Source: Acidiferrimicrobium sp. IK
Lineage (GTDB): Bacteria; Actinomycetota; Acidimicrobiia; Acidimicrobiales; Palsa-688
Assembly (NCBI RefSeq): GCF_025499425.1
Contig: NZ_JAIMCB010000018.1
Coordinates: forward strand, 1 to 64,000
Direction: 5' to 3'
Length of the DNA: 64,000 bases
Shown: positions 57,442-64,000 of the stretch, one piece after another
Numbering within the stretch: position 1 is the stretch's first letter
Layout of the letters: each line of letters begins with the position of its first letter
Translations under genes and position numbers: made by a program
The notes under the pieces: model-generated
Database searches by the model: none
What the model was told of the DNA's origin: nothing
Seen by the model: the letters and a program-made list of their open reading frames with translations, nothing else

Positions 57442-57606
57442 ATGGCATTGACACGTTCACACGCGAGCGCAGGGGGCGGCGGCAGCTTCTGGCTGTTGCG
57501 GCGACTGGCGTGCCTGGTCGCGGGGCACGGAGACGGCCTCGTCGCCGTCCGAACCGACGGCCGCCTCGTGCGGCTGTGCGGTCGCTGCGGCGATCCTGTC
57601 GGCTAG
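57442..57606 (+). CDS. Small zinc-ribbon-like protein
   Basis: A 54-residue open frame, ATG 57442. Seen: LACLVAGHGDG followed by LVRLCGRCGDPVG, giving C-x3-GH and C-x2-C elements that could bind one zinc. No strong Shine-Dalgarno. Such short CxxC proteins are common in Actinomycetota, but I cannot name a family. It lies between the SDR and accessory DNA. Confidence 0.4.
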   Translation: MALTRSHASAGGGGSFWLLRRLACLVAGHGDGLVAVRTDGRLVRLCGRCGDPVG

Positions 57607-57796
57607 CCCCCGCCAGACGACCCGGGGCCGGATCCGGAAACCAGCGAGATTCTCTGCAGTTAGGGCCCGAGGCGACCGACACTGGGGGTAGCGGTGCGCC
57701 GGCACCGCTCACAGGTCGCCCGTCCTGGTCCGCCCGCGGCGGCGTCGGGACTCGATCTGCCCCCCACCCGGCAGTCACGAAGAGGAACACCCCGCA

Positions 57797-57964
57797 ATGA
57801 GCACCCCCGCCCCTCGGTCCCTGCGCCACCGCCTGGCCACCATCTGGGCCGACATGACCGCCAGCCACCCGTCCAGGGATCGCACGCGAGGCGACCACGG
57901 CACGCCCGGCGAGCGCATCATGCCGAGCGAGCAGCCGGCGCTGATGGACCGCCGCAACCGCTGA
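57797..57964 (+). CDS. Possible small protein of unknown function
   Basis: A 55-residue frame from ATG 57797 with AGAGGAAC about 7 bases upstream. It encodes a basic, polar peptide (begins MSTPAPRSLRHRLATIWADM) with no motif I recognise. Kept because the Shine-Dalgarno is good and the space is otherwise empty. Confidence 0.3.
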   Translation: MSTPAPRSLRHRLATIWADMTASHPSRDRTRGDHGTPGERIMPSEQPALMDRRNR

Positions 57965-58104
57965 ACGGGCCGCCTAGGCGGGCAGCGTTGGGTCCGCCCG
58001 ACCCCGGCGGGCCGCCTCGCCTGCGATAGGGGCTCGCTATCGACGGCACCGAACCGGCCGAAAAAGCCGGCTTGCGTTGACCTGCACCTCGATGGCCAGC
58101 ACCC

Positions 58105-58821
58105 TCAGGCCGGGGCTGGGCACTCCATCATGAATGCCTCGAGCCCGCGCCGGCCGGCCTCGGTGACGAGGATGGAACGGGGACGACTCCCGCGGGTGAG
58201 CCACCGGCGCTCGAGCATGACCTGCAAGAGCGCGGTGGCGGCGGCACCGGCGAGATGGTGCCTTCTCTCGGTCCAGTCGAGACAGCTGCGGGCTGAGGGC
58301 CGGTTGGCTCGCCTGACGGCGTCGATGTCGACTCCTAGCCCGGCGAAAAGATCCTCGCCGCTCGGTTGGATCGCGACCCCGCTGTCGCTGCGCCGTAGGT
58401 GACCGTTGGTGAGCAGCCGGTCGTAGATGTCGACGCCGAGCCGGCCGGCCAGGTGGTCGTAGCAGGAGCGGGCGTAGCGCAGCTCCGCCGGAGCCGAGAC
58501 GACGTGGGAGCCACGGTCGGCAGCGGGTAGCTCGAGGGCGCCGAGCGACTCGATGACCTGCGCGATCGGAGGCCCTGCCAGCCGGAAGTATCGATGCCTC
58601 CCCTGCGCTTCCATCGCGATGAAATCGGCGTCCAGGAGTCGAGAGAGGTGTTCGCTCACCGTCGAAGGGGTCACGCCAGCGAAGCGGGCCAGCTCCCCAG
58701 CGGTCCACGCCCGGCTGTCCATGAGCGCTTGGAGCAGCCGGCAGCGGGTCTGATCGGCCAGGAGCGCGCCCACCGCACTGAGAGTGGCTAGCGACATCTC
58801 ACCGATTTTAGGGCCGGACAT
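58105..58821 (-). CDS. ArsR-type winged-helix transcriptional regulator
   Basis: About 238 residues. Seen: an N-terminal ArsR-type HTH (LLADQTRCRLLQALMDSRAW, TAGELARFAGVTPSTVSEHL, DADFIAMEAQGRHRYFRL) and a longer C-terminal region of about 130 residues (YDHLAGRLGVDIYDRLL) seen in larger ArsR/SmtB regulators. No metal-binding cysteines are apparent. Starts at ATG 58821 or 58797 are both possible. It is divergent from the P450/PEP-mutase fusion, whose expression it probably controls. Confidence 0.85.
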   Translation of the reverse strand: MSGPKIGEMSLATLSAVGALLADQTRCRLLQALMDSRAWTAGELARFAGVTPSTVSEHLSRLLDADFIAMEAQGRHRYFRLAGPPIAQVIESLGALELPAADRGSHVVSAPAELRYARSCYDHLAGRLGVDIYDRLLTNGHLRRSDSGVAIQPSGEDLFAGLGVDIDAVRRANRPSARSCLDWTERRHHLAGAAATALLQVMLERRWLTRGSRPRSILVTEAGRRGLEAFMMECPAPA

Positions 58822-58861
58822 TTCGGCGCAGCCCGAAACGTCTCTACGTAGGTTGATCGAG

Positions 58862-60274
58862 GTGTCCCAGACAAGTGAGTCGATTCGCATCCTCACCGAC
58901 CCGGCCTATCTCGTACCAGAGGCGCCCGATGGCGGCACCGGGGTAACGTGGCTTCGTTCGCACGTCGCCAGGTTCTGCGAAGGCGGCGAACAGAGGAGAC
59001 GGCACGCTCTGGCGGAGCAAATGCTGGCTGCGGTGCCGTCCGAGGCTCTTCGGGAAGGGCGCGGTGATCCCCTTCACCTACTCGCGCAGGCGCTGGGGCT
59101 GCCCGCCGACGCGGCGACGGATGCTCAGGTGGTCGCTGGTTCCTACCAGCCACACACTGCCATCACCGCGGAAGCAGACCGGGCGGTCGACCGGCTCGTC
59201 GTAGCCTGCGGCGGGGTCCGCGACGAGCACACCGCTTGCCGGATCGGGTTGCTCGTGCAGGCGGCCGGGGCGATGCCCGCGCTGATCGAAGGTCGCAACC
59301 CTCCCGTCGACGCCACCCGACGGGTGACACCGACAGGCGAGACCATCGAACTCGGCCTGAACGGGATCGCTTTCGGCGCAGGCCGACACGCCTGTCCGGG
59401 ACGGGCGCAAGCCCTTGCCTTGGCCTCGACGCAGCTGGCTTTCCACCGGTTGCATCGCGGTGACACGCCGCTGATCTTGCCCAACGCCTGGGACTTCGCC
59501 TCCGGAGCCGCCTTCGCCGACGCCGGGTTCCTCGCGGTGGGCACCACGAGCCTCGGCGTCGCGGCCGCCAACGGGCTCCCCGATGCCGCCGGAGCCACGC
59601 TCACCCAGACCTTGGACCTCGCCTCGCGACTGGTGAAGTTGGACGTGCCGATCACCGTCGACCTCGAAGCGGGCTTCGGCCAGGACCCCTCAGAGCTGTC
59701 CGCTCAGCTCTGGGAGCTCGGCGTCGCGGGGGTCAACATCGAGGACGGGCGCAGCGATCATCTGTGCGAGCCGGTCGAACAGGCGCGGTTCCTGCGGGCG
59801 TTCAAAGACGGTGCCCCGGGGCTATTCCTAAACGCCCGTATTGACACCTACTGGCTCGGGATCATGACCGACTCCACGCTGGAGCGGGCGAAACGCTACG
59901 AGCAGGCGGGCGCCGACGGCGTCTTCGTCCCCGGACTCACCGACGACCGGGCGATCAGCGCCACCGCGAACGGCGTCGACGTTCCGCTCAACGTCCTGGC
60001 CCAACCCGACGCGGGGCGGCTGGCCGCGCTGGGCGTGCGCCGCATCAGCACTGGCTCGCTGCTCTACCGCTCAGCTCTCGGCGCGGCTGTCCAAGTCGCC
60101 GCGTCGCTGCGCGATGGCCGCCCGCTCGACCCTCAGGCGCCCAGCTATGAAGCGGTCCAGACCCTGGTCGAGGCCAGCCTCGATGCGGATGGCCTGCGGG
60201 TGCCTAGCCGTCGGGTCCCGGACGAACCGAGGCTTCGATCTTCTGAGCCAGGTTCAAGTTCCTGGGTGGCGTAG
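58862..60274 (+). CDS. Truncated-P450 / isocitrate lyase-PEP mutase family fusion
   Basis: 470-residue fusion. Seen: residues 1-200 resemble a cytochrome P450 shortened internally, with an N-terminal WLRSHVARFCEGGEQRRRHA, PPVDATRRVTP and heme motif FGAGRHACPG (Cys178), but without the ExxR K-helix or most of the core. From about 201 an ICL/PEP-mutase barrel follows: TPLILPNAWDFASGAAF, VDLEAGFGQDP, GVNIEDGRSD, ARIDTYWLG. The lyase Cys motif KKCGH is absent, as in mutase-like members. Start GTG 58862. It is one open frame, so the fusion is real unless the assembly is wrong. Reaction unknown. Confidence 0.75.
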   Translation: MSQTSESIRILTDPAYLVPEAPDGGTGVTWLRSHVARFCEGGEQRRRHALAEQMLAAVPSEALREGRGDPLHLLAQALGLPADAATDAQVVAGSYQPHTAITAEADRAVDRLVVACGGVRDEHTACRIGLLVQAAGAMPALIEGRNPPVDATRRVTPTGETIELGLNGIAFGAGRHACPGRAQALALASTQLAFHRLHRGDTPLILPNAWDFASGAAFADAGFLAVGTTSLGVAAANGLPDAAGATLTQTLDLASRLVKLDVPITVDLEAGFGQDPSELSAQLWELGVAGVNIEDGRSDHLCEPVEQARFLRAFKDGAPGLFLNARIDTYWLGIMTDSTLERAKRYEQAGADGVFVPGLTDDRAISATANGVDVPLNVLAQPDAGRLAALGVRRISTGSLLYRSALGAAVQVAASLRDGRPLDPQAPSYEAVQTLVEASLDADGLRVPSRRVPDEPRLRSSEPGSSSWVA

Positions 60275-60784
60275 TCGTCCCAACCCGCCCAACCCGGCGG
60301 GCTGCGGCCCCACCGCGGGTGCGCCCCGACCAGCTTGCCGGTTTCCCACGATGACGCAACGCTTCTGGTGGCCCGGCCGTTGAACGTCGCGACACCCCAG
60401 GGCCCCACCCCACATAAGGTGGAGACTGGCCGACCTGCCGGTAAGGGACGGAACCGGAGCCGCAATCCCAAGGGGTCGAAGGCTGAGAGGCAGGGAGTAG
60501 ACCCGGTCCGCCCGCCCCGCACAGGGGCAGAGGTCGGTATCCCCGCACGGACCCGCCTCGCGGCCATCGGCGACTCTCGATTGACCGCCGGTGGCATCGT
60601 GGTTAACCACGGGTGCGGATCGGTGAGGTCAATTCGATGCGTGACGTCGTTGCCCTTCGCCGCTACTGCCCATGGACGTGTGAGTCTTTCGCCGCGACGA
60701 CGGCGACCGCGCCTTTGGCAACCCGCCCGCTACGGAAGGCTAAATACCAAGCAGGGTTTCGGGCTGCGGTGGCACGCTGGCGGG
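60275..60784. other. Gene-poor stretch before the broken phosphotransferase
   Basis: About 510 bases without a convincing gene on either strand. It has many short complementary GC runs, for example CCCCAC...GTGGAG around 60,405-60,425, and so could fold, but I match no known riboswitch. It may be the remains of an inserted element or the leader of the following pseudogene. Confidence 0.4.
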
Positions 60785-61555
60785 ATGGATCCCGTCGCAG
60801 GGGGAGACGGAGTTGGCCCCCTCGGCGGCAACATGAACTCGGTGTTCCGCCAAGGAGACACCGTCATACGCAACGCGGGACCGTGGACCCCTACCGTCCA
60901 CCGGTTCCTCGAATACCTCCGGAACGCGAACATCGACTGGGTGCCGTGACCGCTGGAGCTTCGCGTCGATGCCGCAGGCCGCTGCGTACACGAGCGGTTG
61001 ACCTACCTCGCAGGCGTGGTCCCGTCCTACCCTTTGCCAACGCGGGTGTGGGTGGACGAGGTGGTCTGGGATGGCGCCAAGCGTCTACGCCAACTCCATG
61101 ACGCCAGCGTCGGATTCGCGGTTGACGGCGCCGTCTGGCAGGCGCCGGCGAGGATCCCGGCCGAGGTGGTGTGCCACAACGATTTCGCACCCCACAACCT
61201 CGTGTTTCGGGACGAGCGGATTGCCGGAGCCATCGACTTCGACTTCTGCTCGCCCGGCCCGCCGGTCTGGGATATCGCCTATTTCGCGACCCGGATCGTC
61301 CCCCTGACCGCGGACCCGCCGGCGGGTGGCCCGGGAATGGACCAGGGCCGCCGGAGGACGCAGCTGATCTTGGACGCCTACGGCCGCGGCGTGGACATAA
61401 CCATCGACGATGTGATCCGGGTGGCAATCATCCGACTCCATCAGCTAGCCCAGCTGTCGCGCTCAAAAGCCGACGAACTCAGCCTCCCCCAGCTCCGCTC
61501 CGATGCAGACGCCTACGACCGCGACGGCCGGTTCCTCGCGGCGTGGCGGTCCTGA
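60785..61555 (+). pseudogene. Aminoglycoside phosphotransferase (APH)-like gene with in-frame stop
   Basis: Kinase-like gene split by one TGA at 60947-60949. Seen upstream of the stop: MNSVFRQGDTVIRNAGPWTP and VHRFLEYLRNANIDWVP, the first strands of an APH fold. Downstream in the same frame: PLELRVDAAGRC, LTYLAGVVPSYP, the catalytic HNDFAPHNLVF and the metal site IDFDFCSPGPPVWDIAYF. Both catalytic motifs are intact. A CGA-to-TGA change would explain the break. The downstream part could still start at ATG 60998 or a nearby codon, giving a fragment without the nucleotide-binding lobe. Confidence 0.75.
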
Positions 61556-61633
61556 TGCGCCTGCATGGCTACTCCCCACGGGTGCGCTGGCGAGGCGGCG
61601 AGGCTCAGCGCCTCACCCGATCAAGCCCTGGGC

Positions 61634-61650
61634 TGACTACACTGTAGTCA
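61634..61650. promoter_or_regulatory. Palindromic operator at the start of the toxin-antitoxin pair
   Basis: Perfect inverted repeat TGACTACA-C-TGTAGTCA. Its last base is the A of the antitoxin ATG. It contains TACACT, a possible -10 box ending 6 bases before the ATG, which would make a leaderless transcript. Ribbon-helix-helix antitoxins commonly bind such sites to repress themselves. Confidence 0.65.
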
Positions 61651-62075
61651 TGTCGCATCCTGTATCCGTGCGCTTTCATGACCCGCGGGTAGCCGAACAG
61701 CTCAAGGCGGAAGCAGCCGCTCGCAGCGCCTCGACGTCCTCGCTGGCCGAGGAACTGATCGACGAGGGCCTGCGAACCCGTCGCCATCCACTGGTGAGCT
61801 TTCGCGACGGACCCGCCGGCCGGCGCGCCCACCTCGTCGGCGGCCCCGACGTGTGGGAAGTCATCGAAGGCCTCGTAGGCGGCGACGTTCCCGTCGCCGA
61901 GCGGATCACCCGAGCAGTCGAGGTGTTCGGCCTTCCCGGCCAACTCGTCGAGGCCGCCCTCGCCTACTACGCCGAGTTCACCGAGGAAATCGACACCCAG
62001 GTTGGCGCCAACCGCAAAGCGGCCGAGGAAGCCGAAGCCCAGTGGCGGCGCCGGCAGGCCCTGCTGGCAGGGTGA
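61650..62075 (+). CDS. Ribbon-helix-helix antitoxin-like protein
   Basis: 141 residues. Seen: an N-terminal RHH/CopG-like DNA-binding segment (PVSVRFHDPRVAEQLKAEAA, SASTSSLAEELIDEGLRTRR), then a helical toxin-binding part with DVWEVIEGLVGGDVPVAERI and a Glu/Arg-rich C-terminal helix. Such antitoxins neutralise PIN-like toxins and repress their own operon. The GTG of the next gene overlaps its stop (GTGA), and a perfect palindrome sits at its start. Confidence 0.85.
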   Translation: MSHPVSVRFHDPRVAEQLKAEAAARSASTSSLAEELIDEGLRTRRHPLVSFRDGPAGRRAHLVGGPDVWEVIEGLVGGDVPVAERITRAVEVFGLPGQLVEAALAYYAEFTEEIDTQVGANRKAAEEAEAQWRRRQALLAG

Positions 62076-62431
62076 AGCTCCTGCTCGACACCCACCACTC
62101 GCGCCTAGCAGCCGAACGACTTCGATCCGACGGCCATGACGTGACCGCCGCAGCCGACGACCCGATCCTCGCATCCCTACCAGACGAAGAACTCTTGCGG
62201 GCAGCGAGGCGATCCGGCCGAGCCGTGGTCACCGAGAACGCCCGAGACTTCGATCGCATCGTACGAGCCTGGGTAGTCACCGGCGAGCACCACGCCGGCG
62301 TCGTGTTCAGCTCCCCCCGCCGCTACCACCGGGGCAGCAACTCCTATCCGGCCAACCTGATCAGCGCGCTCGCGACATTGACGGACAACCCCCCCAGCGG
62401 CGACCTCGACTGGGTGTACTGGCTCCCATAA
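62072..62431 (+). CDS. DUF5615 PIN-like toxin
   Basis: 119 residues. Seen: the family start KLLLDTHHSRLAAERLRSDG, an acidic patch DDPILASLPDEELLRAA and the core RAVVTENARDFDRIVRAW. DUF5615 proteins are PIN-like (VapC-type) nuclease toxins; Asp residues in LLLD, PDEE and ENARDFD could form the metal site. The usual LLLDEHLS reads LLLDTHHS here, an altered position next to the first Asp. Translationally coupled to the antitoxin. Confidence 0.82.
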   Translation: MKLLLDTHHSRLAAERLRSDGHDVTAAADDPILASLPDEELLRAARRSGRAVVTENARDFDRIVRAWVVTGEHHAGVVFSSPRRYHRGSNSYPANLISALATLTDNPPSGDLDWVYWLP

Positions 62432-62839
62432 CCCCGCAACTCCACTCGGCGCGACGACCCCACCACCAAGGCGCTTCATACGTGCCTGATGAAGGACGGA
62501 CCACTAGAAGGGAGTTTCAGCGCTCCGAAATCTCAGAAATTCGGTCACGGCATCGGGAACAGAACAACGAACCGTCGACGGGCCAATCAGGCCACGATCT
62601 CCTCCCTCTAACCGTCCTGCCGTTCTCGCCACAAAGAGGCCTACCGGATCCCCAAACACTTGCATGCACTCGACGGAGATGGGACTGCACGAGATTAATC
62701 CCCTTCCCACTGGCAATGTGGTTACTCCCCGCCAGGTCTTTCTCGTCCACGTTCTCCGAAGGAGATAGCTCTAGAAGTACTTCGAGTCCACGAGCCGCCC
62801 CGAAGGGCCAACGCAGCCATCCCATTATGGATTTGTAAC
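62432..62839. other. Lower-GC stretch without a recognisable gene
   Basis: About 400 bases, clearly less GC-rich than the rest. Open frames on both strands show no family likeness and poor starts. It lies between the toxin gene and the broken integrase and is best read as mobile-element debris. Confidence 0.4.
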
Positions 62840-63238
62840 TTCTACGCTGCGGACCGGCCCACCGGGGATAGGACTCCACTTGCGGGCCAGGCGGTAAGCA
62901 CGATGCAGCACGGCCCGAACCTAGCGGACCGACGCCTGGGACAGCCCGGCCGTCTTCAGGCCCCGGAAGTAGCGCTCGACGTCGTAGGGGCCGAGGCTGG
63001 CGATCCGGCGCCGGCCGATCGAGTCGCGGATGTTCACTCTCCACACCCCCTCGTAGCGCCGGGCCGTGCTCGGCGAGAGATCGTCCCAGCCGTTGGCCTG
63101 CCATGCCTCGATGGCGTCGTTGATGGTGGTGGTGGTGGGACCCCACGCCCGAGCGGCGTCTTCGGGCACCACGGCAGGCGCACGGTCCTGTTCGGCGGTC
63201 AGTCGTGTCAGCTCCCGCTGCGCCGAGCGCTTGGTGCA
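62840..63238 (-). pseudogene. Remnant of a tyrosine-type site-specific integrase
   Basis: Only the N-terminal part survives. Seen: TKRSAQRELTRLTAEQDRAP (end of an arm-binding domain), then the SAM-like core-binding domain (INDAIEAWQANGWDDLSPST, ARRYEGVWRVNIRDSIGRRR, GPYDVERYFRGLKTAGLSQ), interrupted by TAG at 62921-62923, after which VRAVLHRAYRLARKWS continues in frame before similarity ends. The catalytic R-H-R-Y domain is missing. A TAA closes the frame upstream near 63,239, so the start is lost too. It lies beside a tRNA fragment, the expected att site. Confidence 0.75.
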
Positions 63239-63293
63239 AGGTTACCGGGAGGGTGAGACATCTACCCGATCACCCTTCTGACCTGCGCCTTGG

Positions 63294-63337
63294 TGGAGCC
63301 CGAGAGGAGAATCGAACTCCTGACCTACGCATTACGC
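63294..63337 (-). other. 3' part of tRNA-Thr(CGT): attachment-site (att) scar
   Basis: Seen on the minus strand: anticodon CGT with the 3' anticodon stem TGCGT, variable loop AGGTC, a perfect T-arm (AGGAG-TTCGATT-CTCCT), acceptor 3' strand CTCGGGC, discriminator T and encoded CCA. The 5' half (GCCCGAG and D-arm) is absent, and base 33 is G, not T. So this is not a working tRNA but the duplicated core left when an element integrates into a tRNA gene. The broken integrase is adjacent. Confidence 0.75.
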
Positions 63338-63652
63338 GTGGGCAACGGGGCGGCCCTGCCCGTCTCTTCGCGTCCTCCTTCATCGCGTTAGGCTGGCCGG
63401 GGGCGGTAGCGGCGCACTCGTTGAGAAGGAGCGGTTCGAGCCGGGACGCGTCGGGACCAGTTTGTTGGGACAGATGTTGGGACGCCGCAGCCGTCCGACC
63501 CGCTCCGGTGCCGGCCACCATGCGATCAGCCGGCCGACCGCGGCCGAGCTGCTCGACGAGGCGCTCATGCGCGTCCGCTCTTGTCGACCACGACGACGCC
63601 CTTTGCGCTGCACGCCACAGGACTTTCCGAGGGACGTTCTCGCGGGCTTACG
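63338..63652. other. Stretch without a supported gene next to the att scar
   Basis: About 315 bases. A minus-strand frame reads ADAHERLVEQLGR and on, vaguely like an integrase tail, but I cannot support it. A short direct repeat GTTGGGAC occurs twice near 63,465-63,485. Confidence 0.35.
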
Positions 63653-64000
63653 CTACTTCCGTAGCGACCCCCGCTTTCGTTCAAGCTCTTCCCTTACCTC
63701 CTCGGCGTGCGGATCTCCCAGCTCCATGGCCCTCTCCAAGAGTCTGAGTGTGGCCTCCCAACTGTGTGCGTATTCACGATTGGCTTTCGCATACAATCCG
63801 AGAACCGAGTCACTCATCACTGATGCATCGAGCCAATCGGTCGCTCTCTCTGCGTCCCCGTCGGCACCATACATTTCGGCCAGCGAAAACATGGCGTCGC
63901 ACCTTCCTGACTCAGCGGCATCTAAATACATCTGGCGCGCCGTGCTGCGATCACCTCTCGAGAGTAAAATGTCTCCGTAACGCTCTAGAGCGAGGCCATT
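63653..64000 (-). CDS. Sel1/TPR-repeat protein, partial (runs off the window)
   Basis: The frame stays open to the last base of the window, so the N-terminus lies beyond it; 115 residues are visible. Seen: helical repeats of Sel1/TPR type (MYLDAAESGRCDAMFSLAEM, then ATDWLDASVMSDSVLGLYAK and TLRLLERAMELGDPHAEEVR), ending in a charged tail. Sel1-like repeats mediate protein-protein contacts. The GC content is clearly lower than that of the core genes, suggesting recent transfer. Function unknown. Confidence 0.65.
   Translation of the reverse strand, partial: NGLALERYGDILLSRGDRSTARQMYLDAAESGRCDAMFSLAEMYGADGDAERATDWLDASVMSDSVLGLYAKANREYAHSWEATLRLLERAMELGDPHAEEVREELERKRGSLRK

Noticed and set aside
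60478-60492. CTGAGA, as in a TPP riboswitch
   Set aside because: The partner elements of the thiamine box are absent, and no thiamine gene follows.
62517-63239. 240-residue minus-strand frame across the integrase remnant
   Set aside because: It reads the integrase region in the wrong frame and is Arg/Ser-rich; the true remnant is in another frame.
63294-63370. Complete tRNA-Thr gene
   Set aside because: The 5' acceptor strand and D-arm are missing and base 33 is not T, so only the 3' part is present.
63400-63650. Possible C-terminal tail of a second integrase (minus strand)
   Set aside because: Only a vague resemblance; no catalytic Arg, His or Tyr box could be identified.

Overview
The window is about 64 kb of very GC-rich DNA with GTG and TTG starts, many 4-base GTGA or ATGA stop/start overlaps, a CarD-type regulator, a SigR/RsrA-like pair and a LppM-like lipoprotein. 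This points to the phylum Actinomycetota. The absence of typical mycobacterial or streptomycete neighbours, plus a SigH-like (non-ECF) sigma gene next to rlmB, makes a deep-branching class such as Acidimicrobiia the best guess. That placement is inference; there is no rRNA in the window.

Positions 1-28,400 are a housekeeping block, nearly all on the minus strand. Read in transcription order it runs merR, sigR-rsrA, a small zinc protein, a DUF2342 metalloprotease-like gene, a response regulator, tilS, hpt, ftsH, folE, folP, a pseudophosphatase-like gene, folB, folK, panC, nadB, nadC, coaX and lysS. After a divergently placed polyprenyl synthase come clpC, a lipoprotein, radA, disA, a divergent crp-type gene, carD, ispD, ispF, rlmB and a SigH-like sigma factor. 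The order tilS-hpt-ftsH...folP-folB-folK...lysS...clpC-radA-disA-ispD-ispF...rlmB-sigH is the one known from Bacillus subtilis, so this is an ancient conserved supercluster with local insertions.

Positions 28,400-38,240 hold single genes: gpsA, a secreted lipase, a glycerophosphodiesterase, an epoxide hydrolase-like gene, a pRiA4b ORF-3-like gene with a GNAT acetyltransferase, a sugar transporter, a ChaB-like gene, a two-component system and a small membrane protein.

Positions 38,476-57,360 are the most interesting part: a secondary-lipid locus. Two giant synthases related to polyunsaturated fatty acid (Pfa) and heterocyst-glycolipid (Hgl) synthases overlap in sequence. The first is arranged PfaD-like reductase (apparently two barrels), KS, AT, ACP, KR. 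The second is KS, AT, DH, phosphopantetheinyl transferase. A free ACP, an alpha/beta hydrolase, an MGT-type glycosyltransferase and a WS/DGAT acyltransferase follow with almost no gaps. A Baeyer-Villiger monooxygenase fused to an HSL-type esterase and a convergent SDR lie next to them. Together they could build a long acyl chain, release it, glycosylate it and esterify it, giving an undescribed glycolipid; the product is inference.

Positions 57,400-64,000 are accessory DNA: small proteins, an ArsR-type regulator divergent from a truncated-P450/PEP-mutase fusion, an aminoglycoside-phosphotransferase-like gene broken by one in-frame TGA, a ribbon-helix-helix/DUF5615 toxin-antitoxin pair with a perfect palindromic operator, a broken integrase beside the 3' part of a tRNA-Thr (an attachment-site scar), and a Sel1/TPR gene that runs off the end.
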